The notes under the pieces were generated by a model that was not told the origin of the DNA, searched no databases, and saw only the letters and a program-made list of their open reading frames with translations. Positions 53,151-63,893 of a DNA stretch of 64,000 nucleotides are shown here, in pieces. The stretch lies in contig NZ_CP068983.1 in the NCBI RefSeq assembly GCF_016801025.1, positions 2,968,501 to 3,032,500 of the forward strand. The letters run 5' to 3'. Each line of letters begins with the position of its first letter. The first letter of the stretch is position 1. The stretch is from Paradevosia shaoguanensis. Lineage in GTDB: Bacteria; Pseudomonadota; Alphaproteobacteria; Rhizobiales; Devosiaceae. The position numbers were made by a program, and so were the translations under genes.

Positions 53151-53882
53151 TCATTGGAAGCCGATGGGATCGACAATGCCGCCGTCGCAGCCGCCATCGG
53201 TGGGAGAGGCTGCGGCGATGAGTTCGGCGAGGCTGGCGCCGGGTTTGATCGTGCCGACGAGGCCGATGGTGAGTTCGGTGACGAGGCGGCGATTGCCATC
53301 GCGTTCGCACGAGACGCGCACCCGCTGACCGGCACCCGGCCCGAAGGCTTTGTCGAACGCGCCGCGGATTTGGTCCTGCGATACGCGCTTGCCGATATTG
53401 CTCGCGAAGAGCTGGCGTACCGCCGATTGGTTCAGCTCATCGAGCACCCAGAGGGCATTGCCGTAATAGGTCTCCTGGTCCTGGCCGGAGCAGGTCCCGT
53501 GCTTGGTCCATTCGTGGCGTTCGAGGCTCGAGCGGGTGCCGGGCATGGCTTCGTCCAGCCTGGTGCGGAGGGCGGGGGAGAGATCGACCGAAGGCAGGGA
53601 CGACCAGCGGCCGGATTTGTCGGCGTTGATGTCCGAGGACGGCACGCCGCAATAGTCGGTCTGCTGCGGCCAGAGGCCGTGCAGGGTGAAATTGGTGGCT
53701 TCGAAGCTCTTGCGGCCCTGGTTGCGGCATTCGCGCTTGTCGGGCTGCGTTTCGCAGAAGCCGGGCTGCCAGCTGGCGGCGAAGACATAGCGTTGGGCTG
53801 CGGGCGCGAGGGTGGTCCAGGCGGTGGCGGCTGCGATCGCCAGCAGGCCGGCGATCGCGAGCGTGGTCTTGGGTATCGGCAA
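53151..53882 (-). CDS. Ribonuclease T2 family protein
   Basis: A 243-residue periplasmic RNase with an N-terminal signal peptide/anchor (about 1-28). Both catalytic segments are present: CAS1 FTLHGLWPQ (His about 68) and CAS2 HEWTKHGTCS (two His). Six or more Cys suggest disulfides. It degrades single-stranded RNA non-specifically, as bacterial RNase I does. Start ATG 53882, 9 bases after the cfa stop on the same strand, so it may be co-transcribed with cfa. Confidence 0.94.
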   Translation of the reverse strand: MPIPKTTLAIAGLLAIAAATAWTTLAPAAQRYVFAASWQPGFCETQPDKRECRNQGRKSFEATNFTLHGLWPQQTDYCGVPSSDINADKSGRWSSLPSVDLSPALRTRLDEAMPGTRSSLERHEWTKHGTCSGQDQETYYGNALWVLDELNQSAVRQLFASNIGKRVSQDQIRGAFDKAFGPGAGQRVRVSCERDGNRRLVTELTIGLVGTIKPGASLAELIAAASPTDGGCDGGIVDPIGFQ

Positions 53883-53891
53883 GGAGGAGGC

Positions 53892-55004
53892 CTAGCGCTG
53901 GGTGACGTAGCCGTCCGGCACGCCATTGGTGGAAAGAACGAATTGCCAGACCTGGATGGCGCGCGAGCGGAAGGCGCCGGCACAGCAGAGCAGGTAGTAT
54001 TTCCACATGCGGTAGAAGCGCTCTTCCTCGGGATTGCGCTGCTTCTTCCAGTTGCGGTCGAAATTCTCGTACCAGGCGACGAGGGTCTTGTCGTAGTGCG
54101 GCCCGATATTGTGGAGGTCGATCACCACGAAAAGGTTCTCGATGGCCTTGCCGATCTGGGTCAGCGAGGGCAGCACGCCGCCCGGGAAAATGTATTTTTC
54201 CAGCCAGGGATCGATGGTTTCCTTGGAATCGGGCGAGCCGATCGTGTGGAGCATGAAAAGGCCGTTGTCCGAGATCACTCGGCGCGCGACTTCGAAATAG
54301 GTGCGGAAGTTCTTGTGGCCCACATGCTCGAACATGCCCATCGAGACGACGTGGTCGGTCTTGCCCTGGAATTCGCGGTAGTCCTTGACCTGGAATTCGA
54401 CGGGCAAATCCTTGTAGCGGGCGCGGCCGTACTCGGCCTGGTCGGGCGAGACGGTGACGCCAACGCAATTGGCGCCGTATTTTTCCGCCGCAAAGCCCAT
54501 GAAGGCCCCCCAGCCGCAGCCGATGTCGAACACCGTCTGGCCGGGCTTCACGCCGATCTTGCGGCAGACCATGTCGAGCTTGGCTTCCTGCGCCTCGTCG
54601 ACATTGGTGACGCCTTCCGGCCAGTAGCCGCATGAGCCGGTCATGCGCTTGTCGAGGCTCGCCTTATAGGCGTCGGTCTCGTTGTAGTGCATCTGGGCCA
54701 CGCGCTGGGAGCGGGCCAGGTTCTGCATATTCAGGAAGCGCGCCTGCACGTGCTGCCAGATGAGGTTGGGCGTGATGCGCAGGTGCTTTTCGATATTGGC
54801 CCTGAGGATCAGATTGAAGAACTCGGCCATGTCCTCCACGTCCCACCAGCCATCCATATAGGCCTCGCCCAGGCCGAGCGAGCCCTGGGCAAAAATGCGG
54901 TTCCAGACGTGGGGATTATTGATCTGCGGGTCCCATGGATTGGGGCCGTTGACAGTGATGCCGGCCTGCGCGAGCAGGGACGTGAGTTGGGCTTCTTGGC
55001 TCAT
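53892..55004 (-). CDS. cfa: Cyclopropane-fatty-acyl-phospholipid synthase
   Basis: A 370-residue SAM-dependent enzyme that methylenates unsaturated acyl chains in membrane lipids. N-terminal lipid-binding part with LGLGEAYMDGWWDVEDM, SAM-binding DIGCGWGAFMGFAAEKYG (about 160), GMFEHVG and the active-site HTIG, ENF region near the C-terminus with the bicarbonate-binding Glu/Tyr (DLHNIGPHYDKTL). Length is near normal. Start ATG 55004. Confidence 0.95.
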   Translation of the reverse strand: MSQEAQLTSLLAQAGITVNGPNPWDPQINNPHVWNRIFAQGSLGLGEAYMDGWWDVEDMAEFFNLILRANIEKHLRITPNLIWQHVQARFLNMQNLARSQRVAQMHYNETDAYKASLDKRMTGSCGYWPEGVTNVDEAQEAKLDMVCRKIGVKPGQTVFDIGCGWGAFMGFAAEKYGANCVGVTVSPDQAEYGRARYKDLPVEFQVKDYREFQGKTDHVVSMGMFEHVGHKNFRTYFEVARRVISDNGLFMLHTIGSPDSKETIDPWLEKYIFPGGVLPSLTQIGKAIENLFVVIDLHNIGPHYDKTLVAWYENFDRNWKKQRNPEEERFYRMWKYYLLCCAGAFRSRAIQVWQFVLSTNGVPDGYVTQR

Positions 55005-55120
55005 CTAAAAACTTCAAAATGTTGAGGAACTTAGGCGAGGAACATGCGCCGCAACGCATTGGTTACGATTGGTTACCAGATCAAGTTTGAGCCGCGATGG
55101 CAAGATGGTTTGGGGCAAGC

Positions 55121-55144
55121 AAAAGGCCGGGATCGCTCCCGGCC
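55121..55144 (-). terminator. Intrinsic terminator after ohr
   Basis: GGCCGGGA (55125-55132), loop TCGC, TCCCGGCC (55137-55144); on the minus strand followed by TTTTGC. 31 bases beyond the ohr stop. Confidence 0.83.
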
Positions 55145-55175
55145 CTGATGCATCTGCCAAGCGGTGGTGCCCGCG

Positions 55176-55604
55176 TCAGGCGACGCTCAGCGTCACGTCG
55201 ACATTGCCGCGAGTGGCGTTGGAATAGGGGCAGATCTGGTGCGCCTTCTGCACCAGCGCTTCGGCTTGCGCCTTGTCCATGCCGGGGATGGCCACTTCGA
55301 GCGCGGCGGCGATGTTGAAGCCGCTGCCCTTGGCGTTTTCGCCGAACGAGACCGTGGCGTGGATTTCGGCGTCGTCGGGGATCGTCACCTTTTCCTGTCG
55401 CGCGACGGCCTTGAGCGCGCCCAGGAAGCAGGCGGAATAGCCCATGGCGAAAAGCTGCTCGGGGTTGGTGCCGGGGCCGCCATTGCCGCCCATTTCCTTG
55501 GGCGTGTCGAGCGTTACGGCAAGACGTCCGTCGTCAGTATGGCTTTTGCCCGTGCGGCCGCCGGTCGTGGTGGCATGGGCGGAATAAATGGGAGCTTTGA
55601 TCAT
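55176..55604 (-). CDS. ohr: Organic hydroperoxide resistance protein Ohr
   Basis: A 142-residue OsmC/Ohr-type thiol peroxidase that reduces organic and fatty-acid hydroperoxides. Both reactive cysteines are seen: GYSACFLGAL (about 57) and HQICPYSNATRGNVDV (about 124), and the N-terminal YSAHATTTGGRTG is typical. ATG 55604 follows AAGGATAGCCCGATG. The divergent gene encodes its repressor OhrR, and an operator lies between them. Confidence 0.96.
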   Translation of the reverse strand: MIKAPIYSAHATTTGGRTGKSHTDDGRLAVTLDTPKEMGGNGGPGTNPEQLFAMGYSACFLGALKAVARQEKVTIPDDAEIHATVSFGENAKGSGFNIAAALEVAIPGMDKAQAEALVQKAHQICPYSNATRGNVDVTLSVA

Positions 55605-55659
55605 CGGGCTATCCTTCGAGTCGATCATTTGCGATATCGAGCACGTAAATTAGTAGCGT

Positions 55660-55672
55660 ACAATTAAATTGT
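55660..55672. promoter_or_regulatory. OhrR operator between ohr and ohrR
   Basis: A perfect dyad ACAATT-A-AATTGT (55660-55672) in the 131-base gap, followed by a further half-site CAATTG (55676-55681). OhrR repressors of other bacteria bind AT-rich ACAATT/AATTGT palindromes. Confidence 0.75.
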
Positions 55673-55735
55673 GTGCAATTGAAATGGCGATGATATGATG
55701 CGTATTGGGCATAGATGCCCGCAGCAGGACCGGAA

Positions 55736-56179
55736 ATGGGCGACGAACGCGACCTCCTCAGCCTCGACAAGCAATTGTGCTTTGCCGTTTACGCGGCGGG
55801 GCACGCCTTCACGCGGTTCTACAAACCGCGGCTCGATGCGCTGGACCTGACCTATCCGCAATACTTGGTTTTCCTCGTGCTCTGGGAAGAGGACGGGCTG
55901 ACGGTCAAGACGCTGGGCGACCGGCTGTTTCTCGATTCGGGCACGATCACGCCGCTGGTGAAGCGTCTCGAGGCGCGTGGATTGCTGACGCGCAAGCGCG
56001 ACGACGAGGACGAGCGAAAGGTACGGGTGTTCCTGACCCGTGAGGGGAAGGCGATGCGCGGCAGGGCACTCGCAGTGCCGCTGGCCGTGGTCGGCGCGAC
56101 CGGGTTGGACAACGCAACCTTCGAACACCTCAAGGGCGAACTCGACCTGTTGCGGGAGAGGCTGGCCGGGGCGGCTTAG
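55736..56179 (+). CDS. ohrR: MarR-family organic peroxide sensor OhrR
   Basis: A 147-residue MarR regulator with the redox-sensing Cys near the N-terminus (LDKQLCFAVYAAGHAFTRFYKPRL, Cys15) and the reading-head helix (DGLTVKTLGDRLFLDSGTITPLVKRLEARGLLTRKRDDEDERKVRV). Oxidation of the Cys releases it from DNA and induces ohr. The ATG at 55736 is preferred over one seven codons upstream because GCAGGACCGGAA precedes it. Confidence 0.94.
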   Translation: MGDERDLLSLDKQLCFAVYAAGHAFTRFYKPRLDALDLTYPQYLVFLVLWEEDGLTVKTLGDRLFLDSGTITPLVKRLEARGLLTRKRDDEDERKVRVFLTREGKAMRGRALAVPLAVVGATGLDNATFEHLKGELDLLRERLAGAA

Positions 56180-56200
56180 CACCCCGGCCTTCCGAACGCT

Positions 56201-58177
<1,977 letters not shown>

Positions 58178-58392
58178 AGAGATGCTCCTTTTGTCCCCAA
58201 ATGGGCAAAGCTAACCCGTGCTCCCGCCATCGATTTTTCGATTTGCGGGTGCCACTTTTCAGCAGTTCTGACGTTCTAACGTGACGAGAGCACGACACTT
58301 TGACCAAATGGTCAAGACCTCCAAAGGGAAATTCGTGACCGCCACGAAACCTTGGTGGTAACATCGAGTCGGGCCCCGGCAAGGAGAACGGC

Positions 58393-59303
58393 ATGAAGTG
58401 GCAGGGACGCGAGCGCAGCTCCAATATCGAGGACCGTAGATCCCAGGGTGGAGGCGGGCTGGGTGGCGGCTTCGGGGGCGGCATGGGCTCGGGCGGCGGC
58501 TTCCGCATTCCGACCAGCGGCCGCGCCGGTGGCGGGCTTGGTGGCATCGGCCTCATCGTGGTCATCGGCATCATCTGCCTGGCGCTGGGTATCAACCCGC
58601 TCAGTCTTCTCGACGGAAGCCTGTCGACCAGCAATTCCTCCTTCCAGGAATCGCGGCCCTTGCCCAATGCCGGGCAGGATCAACTCGCCGATTTCGTGGG
58701 CGTGGTGGTCAAGGACACCGAGACGGTCTGGACCGATATCTTCAAGGCCAATGGCGCGACTTATGTGCCGCCCAAGGTGGTGCTGTTCAGCAGCCAGACG
58801 CAATCCGGGTGCGGCGTGGCGGATGCCAATAGCGGCCCGTTCTACTGCCCGAACGACCAGAAGGTTACATCGATCTCTCGTTCTACAACCAGTTGCGCCA
58901 GCAGTTCGGCGCTCCGGGCGACTTCGCCCAGGCTTACGTGCTGGCCCATGAAGTCGGCCACCACGTGCAGAACCTCACTGGTGTCCTCCCCGAATTCAAC
59001 CGCCGCCGCCAGGCGATGAGCGACGCGCAGGCCAATGCCTACTCGGTGCGTGTGGAGCTGCAGGCCGACTGCTATGCTGGCGTCTGGGCCAACCGCATCG
59101 GCCAGGAAAACCTGCTCGACCAGGGCGACGTTGAAGAAGCGATCACGGCGGCCAACGCTATTGGTGACGACACGCTGACACGCGGCACGGTTTCGTCCCG
59201 CAATTTCACCCATGGTACCTCGGCCCAGCGCATGGCCTGGCTCAAGCGCGGCATACAGTCGGGCAATCCGGGTGATTGCGACACGTTCTCGGGCAATATC
59301 TGA
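58393..59303 (+). pseudogene. Neutral zinc metallopeptidase (YpfJ-like), frameshifted
   Basis: First part (58393 to about 58866) encodes MKWQGRERSSNIEDRR, a Gly-rich segment, one membrane helix (GGIGLIVVIGIICLALGINPLSLLDG) and the conserved GPFYCPNDQKV. There the family continues YIDLSFY..., but the sequence has one base too few (GGTTACATC), so the first frame goes off into Ser/Arg-rich nonsense. The rest (IDLSFYNQLRQQFGAPGDFAQ, zinc site HEVGHH, ELQADCYAG, ending DTFSGNI at 59303) lies in the next frame. Either a recent one-base deletion or a sequencing error. Confidence 0.85.
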
Positions 59304-59433
59304 CCCGTCCAGCCATCATGATGCCGCCGCGCTGGAAGTGCGGCGGCATTTGCATGCCGTCTTCGGGAGGCGGCTAGGGTCCTTACTCAATTGCACCGGT
59401 AGATGAAGTTGCGATGGCCGCCCCACTATCGGA

Positions 59434-59517
59434 CTTCCCCGGACTTGATCCGGGGCCCATTGCCATTCTCCACTCGAGTGGAGGAATCCGTAGGCCCCGG
59501 CTCTGCGGCCGGGGAAG
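59434..59517. repeat. Intact 84-bp palindromic repeat (REP-like)
   Basis: Ends CTTCCCCGG and CCGGGGAAG (reverse complements), inner CCGGGGCC/GGCCCCGG stem and a perfect 16-bp palindrome CTCCACTCGAGTGGAG (59468-59483). Two further copies at 34.2/35.3 kb and 44.2/45.4 kb are each split by an IS110 element at the CC of GGCCCCGGCTC. The rest of the 315-base gap 59304-59618 shows no gene. Confidence 0.85.
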
Positions 59518-59618
59518 TTCAGTGGGTGTGGCGCGGCCGATGGACAGCGCTTCCGTTGGCATCCGTCGAATAGGAAGATAAGGCGCTCTTGGGTGCCGGG
59601 ACTTATTGAGTACGGACC

Positions 59619-60530
59619 CTAGGCGACCTCGATGACGATCTTGCCGTGGCCGTGGCCCGCGTCGAGCTCGCGATGCGCCTCGATGATCTCGTTCATCGGA
59701 TAGATACGGCGAACGTTGGCCTTGAGCTGGCCCTTGGCAGCGAGGTCGAGAAGCCGGGCGAGCCGTATGCCGTCGCGGACGCCTTCGACGCTTCTTATGC
59801 CGAGCTGCCTGGTTCGGCCCATATCGCCGAGCGTGGCGATGCGGTCGAGGGGAACGCCGAGGGTCAGCGACAGGTCGAGCGTCGGTCCGCCGACGCAATC
59901 GAGGATGGCGGTCAGGCCATGAGGCGCAGCGGCGACGATGCGCTCGCGCAGGCCCTCGCCATAGACCAGCGGACTTGCGCCCAGGCTGGCGATATAAGCC
60001 TGGTTGGCCTGGCTGCCCGTACCGATGACCTTGGCGCCGCGCTGCACCGCGATCTGCGTTGCAAAGGAGCCGACGCCGCCGGCTGCACCGTGGATGAGAA
60101 GCGTGTCTCCTGGACCGATGCCGAGGGACTCGATTGCTGTATCGGCGGTCTGAGCGGTGCCTGAGAGGGTTGCCGCCTCGGCGAATGACAGCGTCTCGGG
60201 CTTCCGGGCGATGTCGACGGCAGGAACGATCACGTATTCGGCGACGGCACCAAAGGCGCGGCGACCAGCCACGGCATCGCCGGGCGAGAAGCCGGTTACG
60301 TCCGCGCCGAGGGCATCGATAATGCCGGAAAACTCGTTGCCGGTGGTTACAGGGAGCGTGGTGCCGGGCGGCAGGGGAATCTGCCCGATGCGGACGCGGC
60401 GGTCGAAGGGCTGGATTGCGGCCGCCCTGACCCGAACGCGGACTTCGCCGCGGCCGGGTTCTGGGATCGGGATGTCGTCGATGGAGAGAACCTCTGGGCC
60501 GCCGAAACTAGCGAAACGGGCAGCACGCAT
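59619..60530 (-). CDS. NADPH:quinone oxidoreductase / zinc-independent MDR family
   Basis: A 303-residue medium-chain dehydrogenase/reductase without catalytic-zinc cysteines. N-terminal GroES-like domain (ARFASFGGPEVLSIDDIPIPEPGRGEVRVRV), Rossmann domain with NADPH motif LLIHGAAGGVGSFATQIA, CVGG and a C-terminal return to the first domain. It likely reduces quinones or enones with NADPH. Start ATG 60530. carA is just upstream in the same direction. Confidence 0.9.
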   Translation of the reverse strand: MRAARFASFGGPEVLSIDDIPIPEPGRGEVRVRVRAAAIQPFDRRVRIGQIPLPPGTTLPVTTGNEFSGIIDALGADVTGFSPGDAVAGRRAFGAVAEYVIVPAVDIARKPETLSFAEAATLSGTAQTADTAIESLGIGPGDTLLIHGAAGGVGSFATQIAVQRGAKVIGTGSQANQAYIASLGASPLVYGEGLRERIVAAAPHGLTAILDCVGGPTLDLSLTLGVPLDRIATLGDMGRTRQLGIRSVEGVRDGIRLARLLDLAAKGQLKANVRRIYPMNEIIEAHRELDAGHGHGKIVIEVA

Positions 60531-60551
60531 GAGATCGCTCCTTGATCAGTT

Positions 60552-61757
60552 TCAGGCGCCGGCCTTGGGATGCTCCGGCTTCTGTTCCATGCCCTTCTGC
60601 GCGCGCACGTGGTTGAGGAAGCGCGTGAAGAGGTAGTGGCTGTCGTGCGGGCCGGGGCTCGATTCCGGGTGGTACTGCACCGAGAAGATCGGCTTGCCGT
60701 CCACGGCAAGGCCCGCATTCGAGCCGTCGAAGAGCGAAATGTGGGTCTGCGTGACCCCACCCGGCAGCGTGTCGGCGTCCACGGCAAAGCCGTGGTTCAT
60801 CGAGGTGATCTCGACCTTGCCGGTGGTCAGGTCCTTGACCGGGTGGTTAGCGCCATGGTGGCCCTGATGCATCTTGGAGGTCGTGCCGCCCAGGGCAATG
60901 CCGAGGAGCTGGTGGCCCAGGCAGATGCCGAAGATCGGCTTGCCGGTTTCCATCAGCTTCTGGATGGTCGGAACGGCATACTTGCCGGTCGCGGCCGGAT
61001 CGCCAGGGCCGTTGGAGAGGAAGATGCCGTCGGGATTGTGCGACATGATATCGGCGGCCGTGGCAGTTGCCGGCACGACGGTGACGCGGGCACCCTGGTC
61101 GGCCAGAGAACGCAGGATGTTGCGCTTGGCGCCGTAGTCGACGGCCACCACGTGGAATTCCGGGTTCTCGAGCGTGCCGTAGCCCTTGCCCCATTCCCAG
61201 CGGGTCTGGTCCCAATGGTAGGTCTGCGCCGTGGTCACTTCCTTGGCGAGATCGAGACCTTCGAGGCCCGGGAAGGCCTTGAGCTCGGCCATGATCGAGG
61301 GCTCGTGGAAGTGGCCGTCGGGCGCGTGGGCAATGACGCCGTTCGGCATGCCGTGCTCGCGGATGCGGGCGGTCAGGGCGCGGGTGTCGATACCGGCGAT
61401 GCCGATGATGTTGCGGGCCTTGAGCCAGGCATCGAGGCGCTGGACAGCGCGGTAGTTCGACGGGTTGGTGATGTCGGCCTTGAGCACTGCACCGCGGACG
61501 CCCGAGAGCGCCGCCATGTTCACCGTCTCGATGTCTTCGTCATTCGCGCCCACATTGCCGATATGGGGGAAGGTGAAGGTGATGATCTGGCCGGCATAGG
61601 AGGGGTCCGTGAGGATTTCCTGGTAGCCGGTCATCGCCGTGTTGAAGCAGACTTCGCCGGCCGCGTGGCCGATGGCGCCGATGCCATGACCCTCAAGGCG
61701 CGTCCCATCCGCCAGGATCAGAAGTGCGGTCGCGGGGGATTGCTGCCAGCCGGTCAC
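60552..61757 (-). CDS. carA: Carbamoyl phosphate synthase small subunit
   Basis: A 401-residue glutaminase subunit that supplies ammonia to CarB. N-terminal domain (LILADGTRLEGHGIGA, NTAMTGYQEILTDPSYAGQIITFT) and a class-I glutamine amidotransferase domain (about 205-385) with the catalytic Cys in GICLGHQLLG and His/Glu in QYHPESSPGP. The start is GTG at 61757 (CACCGTGACCGGC), as expected from the family N-terminus. Confidence 0.97.
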   Translation of the reverse strand: MTGWQQSPATALLILADGTRLEGHGIGAIGHAAGEVCFNTAMTGYQEILTDPSYAGQIITFTFPHIGNVGANDEDIETVNMAALSGVRGAVLKADITNPSNYRAVQRLDAWLKARNIIGIAGIDTRALTARIREHGMPNGVIAHAPDGHFHEPSIMAELKAFPGLEGLDLAKEVTTAQTYHWDQTRWEWGKGYGTLENPEFHVVAVDYGAKRNILRSLADQGARVTVVPATATAADIMSHNPDGIFLSNGPGDPAATGKYAVPTIQKLMETGKPIFGICLGHQLLGIALGGTTSKMHQGHHGANHPVKDLTTGKVEITSMNHGFAVDADTLPGGVTQTHISLFDGSNAGLAVDGKPIFSVQYHPESSPGPHDSHYLFTRFLNHVRAQKGMEQKPEHPKAGA

Positions 61758-61884
61758 GGTGGGTCTCCAAATTTCTGCGCAGTGTCGATTGAGGCTTCCT
61801 CATAGAAGCCGAGGCAATGCCGCGCAAGTGGCAATGCGTCGCTATTGCGCTATATGGTGCGCGAAAATGCGAGGAAAAGAGCGA

Positions 61885-62253
61885 ATGCCCAGCCCGGTGA
61901 GCAATCATATCGGCGGCGTCTTCGTGCCCGTGCGTGACATAGAGGCGGCGCGGGACTGGTATTGCGGCATTCTCGGGCTTGAGCCGGGTGAGGTGCTGTT
62001 CGGTCACATCTATGTGCTGCCGATGCGCGACGGCAGCGGGCTCGTGCTCGACAGCAAGGGATTCGAGCGTCCGCACGATGCCAAGCCGGTTTTTCACTTC
62101 ATGACCAAAGACATCGGCGCCGCTTACACCTATATGCGTGACACGGGCGTCGAACTCGTTGGCGAAATCGTGGACGGCGTCTTCTTCAACTTCAAGGATC
62201 CGGACGGTAACCTGCTCATGGTTGCCGACGTTCCGCTTGCACCCAGGAGCTAA
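61885..62253 (+). CDS. VOC-family (glyoxalase/bleomycin-resistance-like) protein
   Basis: A 122-residue single VOC domain pair of beta-alpha-beta-beta-beta modules: VFVPVRDIEAARDWYCGILGLEPGE and KDIGAAYTYMRDTGVELVGEIVDGVFFNFKDPDGNLLMVAD. Metal-binding positions (His near FHFM, Glu/Asp near the end) are partly visible. The substrate is unknown. GAGGAAAAGAGCGA precedes the ATG. It is four bases upstream of yqeY, likely one operon. Confidence 0.88.
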   Translation: MPSPVSNHIGGVFVPVRDIEAARDWYCGILGLEPGEVLFGHIYVLPMRDGSGLVLDSKGFERPHDAKPVFHFMTKDIGAAYTYMRDTGVELVGEIVDGVFFNFKDPDGNLLMVADVPLAPRS

Positions 62254-62256
62254 GCC

Positions 62257-62715
62257 ATGCGCGGAGAAATCAGCGAGAGCCTCAAGGCGGCGCTCAAGGC
62301 CAGGGATGCCCGGCGCACACAGACGCTGCGCCTGATCAACTCGGCCATCAAGGACAAGGACATCGCCATCCGCACCGAGAATCGCGGTCCGGCGACGAAC
62401 GAAGAGATTCTGCAGATCATGCAGAAGATGGTGAAGCAGCGCGAAGAGAGCTTCGCCATCTATGCCCAGGCCGGGCGCAATGACCTTGCCACCATCGAGA
62501 AGGAAGAGATCGACATCATCAACGAGTTCCTGCCCAAGGGGCTGGCCGAGGATGAAGTCGATACCGCTATTGCCGCGGCCATCAAGATGGTTGGGGCCGA
62601 AGGCCCCAAGGACATGGGCAAGGTCATCGGCCAGCTCAAGATCGACTATCCGGGCCGGATCGATTTCGGCAAGGCCAGCGCCAAGGTCAAGGCAGCGCTG
62701 AGCGCTCTCGGCTAA
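62257..62715 (+). CDS. GatB/YqeY domain protein
   Basis: A 152-residue YqeY-type helical protein (SESLKAALKARDARRTQTLRLINSAIKDKDIA, EILQIMQKMVKQREESFAIYAQAGRNDLATIEKEEIDIINEFLP, ALSALG end). The family is related to the tail of GatB and may bind tRNA; the role is not settled. The divergent carA next to yqeY is a usual rhizobial order. It overlaps the convergent MFS gene by four bases. Confidence 0.93.
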   Translation: MRGEISESLKAALKARDARRTQTLRLINSAIKDKDIAIRTENRGPATNEEILQIMQKMVKQREESFAIYAQAGRNDLATIEKEEIDIINEFLPKGLAEDEVDTAIAAAIKMVGAEGPKDMGKVIGQLKIDYPGRIDFGKASAKVKAALSALG

Positions 62716-63893
62716 ACCGCCTCACACTCCGCTTGCGGCTTCGCCGGCGTCTCGAAATTCCAAGAGACGACGGCGATGGCCGCGGCGGCCAGCGATACGG
62801 CCGACCCGATCCAGGCCAGGCTCACATACCCCCAGCCATGATCGAGCGCTGCTGCGCCGATCGAGGCTCCCAGCGCGATGCCGAGGTTGAACGCTGTCGG
62901 GATGAGCGGGGAGGCGAGGTTCGGCGCGTCGGCCGAGGCCCTGAGAATGCGCGTCTGCACCGGCGCGCCGAAGCCGAAGCTCAGGCCCGACCACAGGAGA
63001 ATGCAGATGCCCATGGCGATGGCGTGATAGCTCGACAGCGCCATGGCGGCGTAGACCACGGTCAGCGCCAGCAGCATGCCGATGAGCGAGGGCATCAGCT
63101 TCCAGTCGGCAAGTCGACCGCCGACCAGCACGCCGATGGTGGACCCCACTCCGAACAGCAACAGCAGCCAGGGCACGAGGTTCTGCGGCACGTGGGTGAC
63201 AGTGATGAGGTAGGGCGCGATATAGGTGAATACCGCGAACTGGCCGATCATGGCCACGATGATGATCGCGAAGGACAGCAGGATCACGGGCCGGCCGAGT
63301 ACCTTGAACTGGGCGGAAAGGCTCGTGCGTTCGTGCGAGGCCTCGGGCTTGTCGGCCGGCAGCAGCAGCATGATGGCCAGAAGCGAGAGGAGGCCGAGGA
63401 GGCCCACCGCCCAGAACGTCGCGCGCCAGCCGAGCGCGTTGCCGATGGCGGTGCCGCCAGGAACGCCCAGGATATTGGCGACGGTAATGCCGGCCAGCAG
63501 CATGGACACCGCGCTACCTGCCTTCTCGGGCGCCACGAGGCGCGTCGCAACGATCGCCGCCACGCCGAAAAACGCGCCGTGGCCGATCGAAACCAGAAGG
63601 CGCGCCGCCATCAGCATTGGGTAGTTGGGCGCAATGGCGCAGAGGGCTTGCCCGATGGTGAAGACGGCGATGAGCGCGAGAATGGTATTGCGGCGCGAAT
63701 AGCGGCTGGTGAGCAGCGTCACGATGGGGCCGCCCACGGCGACGCCGATGGCATAGGCCGTGATGAGGAAGCCGGCTGTCGGGATGGAAACGCCGAGATC
63801 GACCGAGACCTCGGGCAGGAGGCCGGCAATGACGAATTCGGCGGTGCCGATACCGAAGGCCGCAAGGAAAAGCGCGATCAGGGGAAGGGGCAT
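62712..63893 (-). CDS. MFS transporter (AraJ-like)
   Basis: A 393-residue twelve-helix major facilitator: LIALFLAAFGIGTAEFVIAGLLPEVSVDLGVSIPTAGFLITAYAIGVAVGGPIVTLLTSRYSRRNTIL and a C-terminal half with IGVLVGGRLADWKLMP. Same subfamily as the exporter at 51943 (paralogues by eye). Likely exporter of drugs or sugars; substrate unknown. ATG 63893; the remaining 107 bases hold its promoter region (ATAATGAGATAAAG). Confidence 0.92.
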   Translation of the reverse strand: MPLPLIALFLAAFGIGTAEFVIAGLLPEVSVDLGVSIPTAGFLITAYAIGVAVGGPIVTLLTSRYSRRNTILALIAVFTIGQALCAIAPNYPMLMAARLLVSIGHGAFFGVAAIVATRLVAPEKAGSAVSMLLAGITVANILGVPGGTAIGNALGWRATFWAVGLLGLLSLLAIMLLLPADKPEASHERTSLSAQFKVLGRPVILLSFAIIIVAMIGQFAVFTYIAPYLITVTHVPQNLVPWLLLLFGVGSTIGVLVGGRLADWKLMPSLIGMLLALTVVYAAMALSSYHAIAMGICILLWSGLSFGFGAPVQTRILRASADAPNLASPLIPTAFNLGIALGASIGAAALDHGWGYVSLAWIGSAVSLAAAAIAVVSWNFETPAKPQAECEAV

